DNA of 64,000 bases from Chlorops oryzae (taxonomy: Eukaryota; Arthropoda; Insecta; Diptera; Chloropidae). The stretch covers positions 1,333,602 to 1,397,601 of the forward strand of contig CM035806.1 of assembly GCA_020466095.1 (NCBI GenBank). Direction: 5' to 3'. The position numbers and the translations under genes are program-made. This document shows, in pieces, positions 36,001 through 49,672 of this stretch. Every line of letters begins with the position of its first letter. The first letter of the stretch is position 1. The notes below the pieces were generated by a model, which made no database searches, had not been told where the DNA came from, and worked only from the letters and a program-made list of their open reading frames with translations.

Positions 36001-39000
36001 ATTATTTTCGAAACGGTATTAAAGTGGGGTTGTCTAGGCAGGTAGGAAGGTAGGCAGGTAGATAGGCGCACAGCAAAGATACGACCAACGTAATTTCTAT
36101 AATTAGCTTACCAAACTCAAATCAAATCAAAAGAAATGCGACGGCCTAGCTATGGCTTTTGCAACAAAACTCAATTCAAGTCAGCTCTGTTAAGCAACCG
36201 GCCGCTTGCATGCCGCTGTACGCATGCGCAATGACCGTCGCGGCGATTGGCTAACATGCAAGAGCAGCGCTGTGATTAGGTCCAGTTAGACCTAAGCACT
36301 TGTCCATTCACTCCACTCTAATTCACTGGGAATCGCATGGGCGGATTGTATGGGCTGCTTTAAACAGATTCTCATGATGCATGATGTTATCTACTCAATT
36401 GTGAAGAGATGCGATCCGATGCAATGAGATGCAATGCGTGACGTGTTCCAACTCAAGCGCAACAAAATTGCAATTACCTGCAAGAAATTAACAAAGCATT
36501 AAAAACACAAGAAGACTTTTTATCTATCAACCTCTCCCGTCCCACGATCCCACATTGGCACATTATGCTGCCGTTAATATCCCTGCAGGAAGCCTGTCGG
36601 CACATGATCCAATGTCTACAATGAGTCAATAGGTATAGTTCATCTCTGTCGACCATGTCAACAAGAAGTCTATATATATTTTAATTTTTGTGAGTTTTTG
36701 CTGCAGTGAATGCGCGATAGAAACAATCAACGAGAGTTCTACAGATAGATTTCATTCATTTAACATATTTGCTGAACACATCTCAGAGGCCTCAATAGCA
36801 TATAGAGCATGCGTTCTCGCCCAGCAGTCTGAAGGTTCCCGGTTCAAACCACAGCGGGTAATATTTGATGTATAAAAATAATTTAATCTATTCTTCCCGG
36901 CTTAAGGTCAATGCATTTCTGTTATGAAAACTAATTTAAAAATAATTTAAAATGAAAAAATTCCTACGCTCAGGGATGAAAAAACAAATTATATGCATAA
37001 AAGTCTTTCAAAAAACCATGTCTTGGATTGAAAAATTTTTTCATTTGTTACCATAAATATTTTTCCTGAAAGCTTTTTGGTTTTTAAACTATTATTTACT
37101 TAAAAAAAAAAGTATATAAATAAAAAAATAAACAAACAAAAAAAAAGAGATTTGAACCCGCGATCTTCAGAGCTCAAGGCAAGCACTCAACGCGTTGAGC
37201 CACCATAGGCACACGAATGGCTCTTGCTATTGACGTACTAAAATAAATGCCTTCATAATGGTTCCCTCGTCAATAGTCTATGTCTATTGTTTGTCGCCAC
37301 TATTGGTGGTTTTGCAATGCCAAGCAATGTTAATTGTCTATAGCGGTTTGCATTGCGAAGGGCATAATTGGTCAGTAGTACTGTTGACGCGGACAGTAGA
37401 AAAAGAGTATAGATTCACTACTGTCATTTCCTGCAGGGATCATTATATACACACACACACACACACACACCACACCACAATCACTCACACACACGCTAGA
37501 CGATCGATATTAATGAAATGAAATGATGGCATCTTTAGGCTCGCGAAGAGCAGGCCAAGCTCGAAATGAAACATCGCAAGGAGGAGGATGACCTCTATAG
37601 GAAATTCGCACGAAAGCGTGAAGAGGAAGATCGTAAGATCCAATCGGAATTCCAGGACGAATGGGAACGAGAACTTCAACGCTTGACGCACAAGTTCGAA
37701 AAGGAATTGGCAACGACGCGACGCAATCGTGACGAACAAAATTTGCTAACACTCCGTCATGAGCAGAAGAAGGCCGAAGAGGGTGAGTTGGTGAACAATT
37801 TTCAAAATAATAATAATAAAAAAAAAAAATAAAACAAACCCCATTAAACTTATTCCCGCAGAGCTTGAGAAGAATATGACATTACGGCGCAGCAAGAAAA
37901 AGGAGAGTATTACGCGAAAAATGCTCGAACATGAACGTTACGAGACGGCCGCTCTAGTCGATCGTCAGTCCAGCGAAATGCTGGAACTGATCAGTGCACG
38001 TCGCTCGGAGTACATGCAGAACGAGAGCATATTCCTTGACGATGAATTTACCGAGGGTACAGTGCCCCTAGAGTATCCGATGGCTGCGCCACCGCCAGCG
38101 CCGCCGGCTGTTAGTAAATTCCAAATCTATACGGATCCGATCGAATTCGAGGATGTCGATCGTATTGCGATCTCGGTTGCCCAGGAAGATCAGAAGACCT
38201 TTACGGATTTGGTGCGACAGTTGGTCGGACGCTGTACAACGGACATTGAGAAGGCGCGTACGATATTCCGTTGGATTACGGTCAAGAATTTGAATGCCAT
38301 GCATTTCGATGACGATCTGCGCGGCGACACACCGATGGGTCTATTGCGCGGCATTAAATATGGAACGGAGAGCTATCATGTGCTATTTAAACGTTTATGC
38401 AGCTATGCTGGTCTACATTGCGTGGTCATCAAGGGCTATTCGAAGAGCGCTGGCTATCAGCCGGGCGTTAAATTCCAGGATTCGCGCTTCCGTAACTCAT
38501 GGAATGCCGTCTATGTGGCCGGTGCATGGCGTTTCGTGCAGTGCAACTGGGGAGCACGTCATTTGGTTAATGCCAAGGAGGCACCAAAAACTGGACGTGG
38601 CAAAAACGATAGTTTGAGGTAGGGGATCCTTCTTCTTCTTCTTCTAACACTTTTCAAACACTTAAATTTCCATCATCCATTTCCACCACACAACAGATAC
38701 GAATACGATGATCACTACTTTTTGACCGATCCACGTGAATTCATTTATGAATTTTATCCGCTCCAAGAGGAATGGCAATTACTTAAACGGCCAATTACAT
38801 TGCGCGAATTCGAGAATCTACCGTTCGTCCGTTCGCTTTTCTTCCGTTATGGACTCCATTTTGCCGATGAGGGCTATGGCGCTGTTGTATTCACAGATGA
38901 CACAGGTTCGTGTCCGTGCTGTTCATAAAAAATTCTCCCCTTTTTAAATTAGAATGTCGCAATGATTGAGAATAATTTTTGTTTTTTTTTTTTTTGCCTC

Positions 39001-41757
39001 CTAGGTGCAGCCACTGTACGCATCGCAATGCCCACGGATATGCAAAGTTGTCTCATCTTCCATTATAATTTGAAGTTTTACGATAGCGATGAGGACTCCT
39101 ATGATGGAGTGTCATTGAAACGCTTTGTGATGCAGTCCGTCATTGGCAATATCGTTGCTTTTCGTGTTCATGCACCTTGTTCGGGTGCCTTCTTGCTGGA
39201 TATATTTGCGAATGCAGTGACACCGCAGGAGTATCTAACCGGAGAGCCGATGAAATTCAAGTCGGTCTGTAAGTTTAAGGTGAGTGGACCTTCTATACAT
39301 ATGTACAACCATACGTACCTACATACATACATATGTATGTTTATTGGTGGATTCCTGGAAATTTTAATCCACTTTTTAGTTCATTCGATCAAAATGTATG
39401 TATGAAAAATAATTCGTGGACTTACAATTTTCAGATTTGTTGCGAGGAACTTCAAACGGTTATGGTACCGTTGCCCGATTGCGCTAGCGGCGAATGGGGT
39501 CCAACGAAGGCAACGCGTCTTTTCGGTTTAATTCTCTTGATTACACCATTTCAGGTCCATTGTTGAGAAATTTCGAAAGCGTTGTCATCATCTCAGATAT
39601 CTAACGGATGCCGATAAATTCCATCGCTCTGTAACGTCCTGAATTGAATGACTTTATACAGTCAACATACTCTCATATAACGAATTCAATAGGTAGACCG
39701 GAAGATAACCACATTCATATCGATAGAGAATTTGTATATAATCGTGCTCTACATCTCAGATCTGTGCAGAAATGACAAACGGTTATAGTACCGTTCCCAT
39801 TGCGCTAGCGGCGAATGGCTACCAACAGAAGCTTTGTAACCGTATACCATTTGTCGTTAATCTCGTAAGGTTTATATTCAGGTAACGCATAACGACTCAT
39901 AGCTACGCAGTTCACTACAGTATACTTCTATAAATTCAGGTGCCGTTACAATCTCGTATACTTTGTAAGCTATTGTATTCAGGTCGCTTACAGTCTCATA
40001 TACTTTGTAAGCTGTTGGTTGGCAGGTCGCCTACAATCTCGTATACTTTGTAGGCTATTAATATTCATGTCGCTTACAGTCTCGTACACTTTGTAAGCTA
40101 TTAATATTCAGGTCGCCTACAATGTCGTATACTTTGTAGCTTTGTATCAGTCGCTACATTCTATACTTTGTAGCTATTTCAGTCGCTACAGTCTCGTATA
40201 GTAGCAATTCTATGATGAAGCTATTGGTTGGCAGTTCGCCTACAATCTCGTATACTTTGTAAGCTATTAATATTCAGGTCGCTTACAGTCTCGTATACTT
40301 TGTAAGCTATTGGTTGCAGTCGCTACAATCTCGTATACTTTGTAAGCTATTAATATTCAGGTCGCTTACAGTCTTATATTTGTATGCTATTGTTAGGCAG
40401 GTCGCTTACAGTCTCGTATACTTTGTAAGCTATTGGTTGACAGTTCGCCTACAATCTCGTATACTTTGTAAGCTATTAATATTCAGGTCGCTTACAGTCT
40501 CGTATACTTTGTATGGTATTGGTTGGCAGTTCGCCTACAATCTCGTATACTTTGTAAGCTATTAATATTCATGTCGCTTACAGTCTCGTATACTTTGTAA
40601 GCTATTGGTAGGCAGGTCGCTTACAGTCTCGTATACATTGTAAGATATTAATATTCAGATCGCTTACTGTCTCGTATACTTTGTAAGCTGTTGGTTGGCA
40701 AGTCGCCTAAAATCTCGTATACTTTGTAGTCATTAATGGGCAGGTCGCTTACAGTCTCGTATACTTTGTATGCTATTGGTAGGCAGGTCGCTTACAGTCT
40801 CGTATACTTGTAAGCTATTGGTAGGCAGGTCGCCTACAATCTCGTATACATTGTAAGCTATTAATATTCATGTCGCTTACAGTCTCGTATACTTTGTAAG
40901 CTGTTGGTAGGCAGGTCGCTTACTGTCTCGTATACTTTGTAGGCGGTAGGCACTGTTGGCCGCTGGGTTAAAAAACACTTCAGAAAATTTCTGATTCATT
41001 TCTGACCGAACTGGAGAGAGCCCCTAAGGAGAAAAAAAGGTAGGTACTGAAAATGTAGCGAAAAAGCTTTCAGAAGATTTTTTTATAGAGAGAAGTTCGT
41101 CATAGAGTATTTCGACTATATTTTCTTCCTTCCTCCTTCCTACTTCCTACATTCTTAGCGTGAAAGGTGCTTCTAAATCTGATCAAATGTGCTCCGTTGA
41201 ACTTTAATGAATTCTTTTTCAATCTTTCCAAATGATTTTAAAGAACGACTTCCTTCTACTGGGGGAGTTTTAGGGTCATATTTCAGCAAGATTTATTTCC
41301 TTATCTTTTTTTCTTCTTTTTCTTTTTTTTTTTGCGTTTTGTAGGATCCTCTAATCTTTGCCAGTCGCAGTTTAGATCTACAATTTCGTATGTCAAGACC
41401 ATTGACCGATTTTATGGCAACACTACATAAGAACGGAATCGAAGAAAAGAAGCTCTCCAAATATGTGACGCATAGCACTTTGGATGATACCGTGACATTC
41501 ATCATCAAGTAAGTGAAACGTTTCTTGCTTGGGATTCTTTTACACACCCATCGAATCTCGGTTTTGTTCCTTCTTATGTTTCTCCTTCGTTCAGCTTCCC
41601 GGAAGAAGGGCAATATGGTTTGGATATATACACAAGAGAATTGGGCGCAACGCCATCGCATCATCATCATCATCACAATAATTCGACGTCTTCCGGCGAG
41701 AAACATCTGCTAACGCACTGCTGTAAATATTTAATCAATTCGTCGAAGCGGAATTGA
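18662..41757 (+). CDS. Hil: Hillarin: LIM domain plus transglutaminase-like (KY family) protein
   Basis: Ten coding exons with GT-AG junctions whose phases agree (except corrupted exon 2): 18662-18850, about 23324-23450, 23910-24106, 37539-37782, 37862-38618, 38697-38905, 39005-39279, 39435-39554, 41345-41508, 41595-41757. The predicted product is about 815 residues, close to the Drosophila protein as I remember it. Order: N-terminal LIM zinc-binding domain (C11, C14, H34, C37, C40, C43), a Ser/Asn linker, a charged coiled-coil region (KHRKEEDDLYRKFARKREEE), a transglutaminase-like domain in exon 5, two KY-type beta domains, and a His-rich tail. Hillarin is known as a cytoskeletal protein of flies and leech. 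The transglutaminase core appears to lack the Cys-His-Asp triad. The gene converges on bl. Intron 3 is 13.4 kb and full of transposons. Confidence 0.93.
19652..20539 (-). mobile_element. Non-autonomous transposon family A, copy 2, carrying a nested MITE
   Basis: Inverted copy of 1249-1896: starts TACACTGAGAGAATTTTACC and ends TTTTTCTCTGTGTA, with the shared core ATGTTCAGCAGAGGGCTCTG. Length without the nested insert at 20015-20253 and one 8-bp duplication is about 641 bp, matching copy 1. Non-coding. Confidence 0.8.
20015..20253. mobile_element. Nested hAT-like MITE with 8-bp target duplication
   Basis: Inserted in family A copy 2. GTTTTGAC at 20007-20014 and 20254-20261 is the duplicated target, present once in copy 1 (as GTCAAAAC near 1530). 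Ends are inverted repeats: CACATATAACCATATATG with GTCACTC at the left, GAGTGACATATATATG and GTTATATATG at the right. It contains a doubled GGTGGGTACCCAAGACCGTG word. An 8-bp duplication fits hAT. Confidence 0.85.
20540..22290. other. Intronic DNA, nothing recognised
   Basis: Within Hil intron 1. A-runs at 21297-21315 and 21555-21572; a GATC-rich palindromic patch (about 21785-21825, GATCGGATCGGAGCCGATCC). No gene or RNA recognised. Confidence 0.35.
22310..23270 (+). repeat. ATTC tetranucleotide microsatellite (about 960 bp)
   Basis: Near-continuous CATT/ATTC units with single-base losses and substitutions. It ends about 50 nt before Hil exon 2. Translations such as HSFIHSF are repeat artefacts. 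Confidence 0.95.
23324..23450 (+). CDS. Hil: Hil exon 2 (corrupted): end of LIM domain and linker
   Basis: After the acceptor AATTTCAG the text reads V-Y, then frameshifts, then IRQALNAPRTNKYVN in clear register, then frameshifts again before SRFEVDE-like sequence. The order matches the fly Hillarin segment that follows KQDDKE and precedes the GLGSRQSTPNG exon. Several one- or two-base losses destroy the frame, including the codons for the last LIM zinc ligands, and no clean donor remains at about 23450. Because all other exons are intact, I infer assembly error more readily than a pseudogene. Confidence 0.7.
23910..24106 (+). CDS. Hil: Hil exon 3: Ser/Asn linker and start of helical region
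   Basis: Acceptor TTTTTCCAG, two bases completing a Gly codon, then GLGSRQSTPNGYGSR, DYKYGRFDASALHIAHALKQ, REKPIDFYL and donor TTG|GTAAGT at phase 0. Strongly conserved with the fly protein. Confidence 0.92.
25135..25352. mobile_element. hAT-like MITE with asymmetric terminal repeat
   Basis: Right end AGAGTAATGCCC(TGG) and left end GGGGCATTACTCTGTATT are inverted repeats running inward through TTGCGATGCGA, TAGCTTATTTCGAG and AATTGGAACG, over 50 bp. The left arm carries an extra piece ending AAATGCGA that the right arm lacks. Termini resemble CAGGG-type hAT ends. Confidence 0.75.
25553..25613 (+). repeat. Repeat shared with 9882-9968
   Basis: Contains CTGCCTAGGGCGGAAAATT, CTGACCGTCAATG and ATCAATAACAGAAA in the same orientation as the first copy. 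Confidence 0.6.
25661..26292. mobile_element. Family A relative (632 bp)
   Basis: Begins TACACAGAAAGATTTTTGTG and ends CAGTTTTTCTGTGTA, like the TACACAGAGAAAA terminus of family A and about the same length, but the interior differs: it holds AATTGGGACAATT twice (about 25767 and 26209). Non-coding. Confidence 0.6.
26400..27735. mobile_element. Unclassified 1.3-kb transposon with CCCAAGCGACACA ends
   Basis: CCCAAGCGACACA at 26400-26412 and its complement TGTGTCGCTTGGG at 27723-27735 are perfect 13-bp inverted termini. Next to both ends the DNA is dense with degenerate CTCTTTGAAAGA / TCTTTCAAAGAGTTCT words (about 26440-26790 and 27435-27720), with an unrelated AT-rich centre. No transposase is encoded. 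No exact target duplication is visible. Confidence 0.7.
27845..27908 (+). repeat. tRNA-like sequence 1
   Basis: Ends with a perfect T-arm: CTGGG, loop TTCAACT, CCCAG, matching the Pol III box B (GGTTCAACTCC). A TGCC...GGCA pairing precedes it in the place of an anticodon arm. No complete acceptor stem. Pseudo-tRNA or SINE head. Confidence 0.5.
27909..29418. other. Intronic DNA, no gene called
   Basis: T-runs and A-runs dominate. A 100-codon ATG frame at 29147 and a non-ATG frame at 27920 with a hydrophobic start have no recognisable family or splice context, so neither is called. Confidence 0.35.
29567..29684. repeat. Perfect 51-bp-arm hairpin, 16-nt loop
   Basis: Left arm 29567-29617 starts TCGGGCATGTGACAGAAATC; right arm 29634-29684 ends with its exact complement. 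I compared all 51 positions and found no mismatch. The loop is ATTTGTATGAAAATTT-like and AT-rich. Absent from the repeat X copy near 1180. Confidence 0.9.
29890..30228 (+). repeat. Three tandem 112-114-bp units
   Basis: CACTGAAAAA starts at 29902, 30016 and 30128. Each unit also has TTTTTAGTTTTGTGGAAAA, TTTTTCTCAGTGTAAAA and TTTCCTGTTATATTAGCAA. Inside each, CACTGAAAAA and TTTTTCTCAGTG form a mini-hairpin of about 60 nt. Other repeat X copies carry one unit. Confidence 0.85.
30687..32095. other. Intronic DNA, nothing recognised
   Basis: AT-rich; a TACATACATACATATGTATG palindromic stretch at about 31713-31735. No gene or RNA supported. Confidence 0.35.
32096..32335 (+). repeat. Fly interspersed repeat with GACGGACGGACA minisatellite
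   Basis: Starts GCCCAATTCGGACTTGATTG, then degenerate GACGGACGGACAG units to about 32285, then TAAATCGATTCAGTTGTCGA. Similar text occurs around 7610-7690. This composite is common in dipteran genomes; class not assigned. Confidence 0.6.
32336..34380. other. Intronic DNA with simple repeats
   Basis: A-run at 32979-33011, TTG-type repeats at about 33690-33720, C-run at 33866-33879, ACGT repeats at 34124-34141. Some TTG/GCTG-rich stretches look like untranslated or regulatory DNA but I cannot define an element. Confidence 0.35.
34490..35345 (-). repeat. Repeat X, two inverted partial copies in tandem
   Basis: AAACTCATGCCGCCAGTACAA occurs at 34535 and 34895 (abbreviated in length), each followed by AAATATCTCCAAAACTAATT, GATGAAACAAACGTTGGCT and a CACTGAGAAAAAT segment. 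These are the complement of 1890-2200 and 29750-30270. A stray plus-oriented tail (TTTTCTCAGTGTAAAAA) lies at 35288. Confidence 0.7.
35346..36785. other. Intronic DNA, nothing recognised
   Basis: AT-rich with a GGCAGGTAGG-type short repeat at about 36038-36064 and a GC-richer patch at 36190-36260. No gene supported. Confidence 0.35.
36786..36859 (+). repeat. tRNA-like sequence 2
   Basis: Reads CTCAATAGCATATAGAGCAT (box A-like), GCGTTCTCGCCCAGCAGTCT, GAAGGTTCCCGGTTCAAACC (box B). The CAGTCTGAAGGT...GGTTCAAACC core is shared with the pieces at 37147 and 63830. A full cloverleaf does not form. Confidence 0.55.
37147..37212 (-). repeat. tRNA-like sequence 3
   Basis: On the minus strand: TGGTGGCTCAACGCGTTGAG, TGCTTGCCTTGAGCTCTGAA, GATCGCGGGTTCAAATC, then a T-run that could serve as a Pol III terminator. 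Shares CTCTGAAGAT...GGGTTCAAATC with the other pieces. Confidence 0.55.
37539..37782 (+). CDS. Hil: Hil exon 4: charged coiled-coil segment
   Basis: Acceptor CATCTTTAG, phase 0, AREEQAKLEMKHRKEEDDLY through EQKKAEE, donor GAGG|GTGAGT with one base carried over. Heptad-like Glu/Lys/Arg-rich helix. Confidence 0.93.
37862..38618 (+). CDS. Hil: Hil exon 5: coiled coil end and transglutaminase-like core
   Basis: Acceptor TTCCCGCAG; LEKNMTLRRSKKKESITRKM, then acidic and proline-rich linker (APPPAPPAVSKF), then the transglutaminase-like core FTDLVRQLVGR ... WITVKNLNAMHFDD ... GTESYHVLFKRLCSYAGLHC ... FRNSWNAVYVAGAWRFVQCN. Ends SL|R with donor GAG|GTAGGG. In typical enzymes the core motifs are G-x-C-x-x-Y, H-A-W-N and D-x-x-W; here the aligned residues are Thr, Asn and Gln. 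Confidence 0.94.
38697..38905 (+). CDS. Hil: Hil exon 6
   Basis: Acceptor CACAACAG; completes Arg, then YEYDDHYFLTDPREFIYEF through GYGAVVFTDDT, donor ACAG|GTTCGT, one base carried. The region just after the transglutaminase-like core in KY-family proteins. Confidence 0.93.
39005..39279 (+). CDS. Hil: Hil exon 7
   Basis: Acceptor TGCCTCCTAG; AATVRIAMPTDMQSCLIFHY through MKFKSVCKFK, donor AAG|GTGAGT at phase 0. Beta-rich KY-type domain. Confidence 0.93.
39435..39554 (+). CDS. Hil: Hil exon 8
   Basis: Acceptor CAATTTTCAG; ICCEELQTVMVPLPDCASGE, WGPTKATRLFGLI, then LLITPFQ and donor CAG|GTCCAT. The last seven residues differ from what I expect for flies and the donor is weak. The sequence just downstream is noisy, so the exon end may be misassembled, yet phase 0 still joins exon 9 correctly. 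Confidence 0.8.
39755..39850 (+). pseudogene. Ghost copy of Hil exon 8
   Basis: CAGATCTGTGCAGAAATGAC, AAACGGTTATAGTACCGTT, CCCATTGCGCTAGCGGCGAA and TGGCTACCAAC follow the order of exon 8 (39432-39520) with scattered deletions. Not a usable exon. Looks like a duplicated or chimeric consensus next to a tandem array. Confidence 0.65.
39890..40945 (+). repeat. Tandem array of about 43-bp units in alternating types
   Basis: The core CTCGTATACTTTGTAAGCTA repeats more than twenty times. Two variants alternate in many places: one with TTAATATTCAGGTCGCTTAC and one with TTGGTTGGCAGTTCGCCTAC, giving an 86-bp higher-order unit. The first 250 bp show many small deletions. It lies in the Hil intron between exons 8 and 9. 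Confidence 0.88.
41345..41508 (+). CDS. Hil: Hil exon 9
   Basis: Acceptor CGTTTTGTAG; DPLIFASRSLDLQFRMSRPL through DDTVTFII, donor CAA|GTAAGT with two bases carried. The long T/C tract before it is a good polypyrimidine tract. Confidence 0.93.
41595..41757 (+). CDS. Hil: Hil exon 10: C-terminus and stop
   Basis: Acceptor TTCGTTCAG; completes Asn, FPEEGQYGLDIYTRELG, a five-His run, NNSTSSGEKHLLTHCCKYLI, NSSKRN and TGA at 41755-41757. The His-rich tail is shared with the fly protein. Confidence 0.93.
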
Positions 41758-41825
41758 ATTCATTTTCATTAATTTTTGAATTCGATTTGGACTTCGATTT
41801 TTATCTAGCCCCAAATAACGTAGCA

Positions 41826-41831
41826 AATAAA
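41826..41831 (+). terminator. Hil: Candidate Hil polyadenylation signal
   Basis: AATAAA lies 69 nt after the Hil stop codon. It is the first canonical signal downstream. Short 3' UTR if used; later AATAAA-like words also exist. Confidence 0.4.
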
Positions 41832-42631
41832 ATTGTTTTATTATTTTTAATAATTGTTATGTAAAGTATTTTTACGAATTAGATTTGCAAATAATTCTGA
41901 AAATACTAATGGAAGATTTTTATCCACGATTTGTGGAAACAACGATTTCCATCAAAGGGTATTTAATCGATTAACAGTTCTTGGTGCTGAATTTATTTTC
42001 CAATAAACTAATTTAGTTTATCTCCTTTTTAATTCATAAATAAGTTTTATAGCTCCTTAACGTTCTGAATAATTGTCCAAAACGAATTACATTGCATACG
42101 CGTCCTTGACTTAATATTTTTTTTCCTTTTCAATATAGACTCGTTTGTGTATGCGCATGTGCATCTAATCAGTTTTCTTCCAAAAAAAAGTTACTTAATT
42201 TATTTTTAACATGATTTTTACTTTAATATGTATGTATGTATGTATACTTTTTCGTTCTTTGGCAAAACTTCGGAAATAAATGTGCATACGTGGAGTCTAA
42301 AATTTAGACCAGAAGCGTGTGCTTTAACAGCTTTGTTCCAAAACATTTCACAATTTTAGATAGCATTGGGCTCGAATGATGCCCAATATAAATACTTTTG
42401 TATAAAAACTCATGTGACGGCAGAACAGAGGCTCATACATGATAATAAAAATTATCAAAAATACTCAACAGCTAATGCGCTCGTCAAAAACTTGTGTATT
42501 CGTTATGCCAGTTGGGGTCTGAACTCTGTTCTTACGTCACGAATTTCTGATGGACTTTGAGTGGGCGTAGCACGAAAAGTAGGCGTGGCAGCGTCACGAA
42601 GTTAAACTTTTCCGAGTTTGGGGCACAACGT

Positions 42632-49672
<7,041 letters not shown>

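Larger units (their letters stand above)
24107..37538 (+). other. Hil: Hil intron 3 (13.4 kb)
   Basis: Phase-0 intron. It contains the hAT-like MITE at 25135, family A relative at 25661, the 1.3-kb CCCAAGC element at 26400, tRNA-like pieces at 27845, 36786 and 37147, a perfect hairpin at 29567, repeat X copies, and a CA tract at 37449-37470. No other gene is supportable inside it. Confidence 0.8.

Noticed and set aside
38068..38304. Reverse frame inside Hil exon 5
   Set aside because: Antisense shadow of strongly conserved coding sequence.
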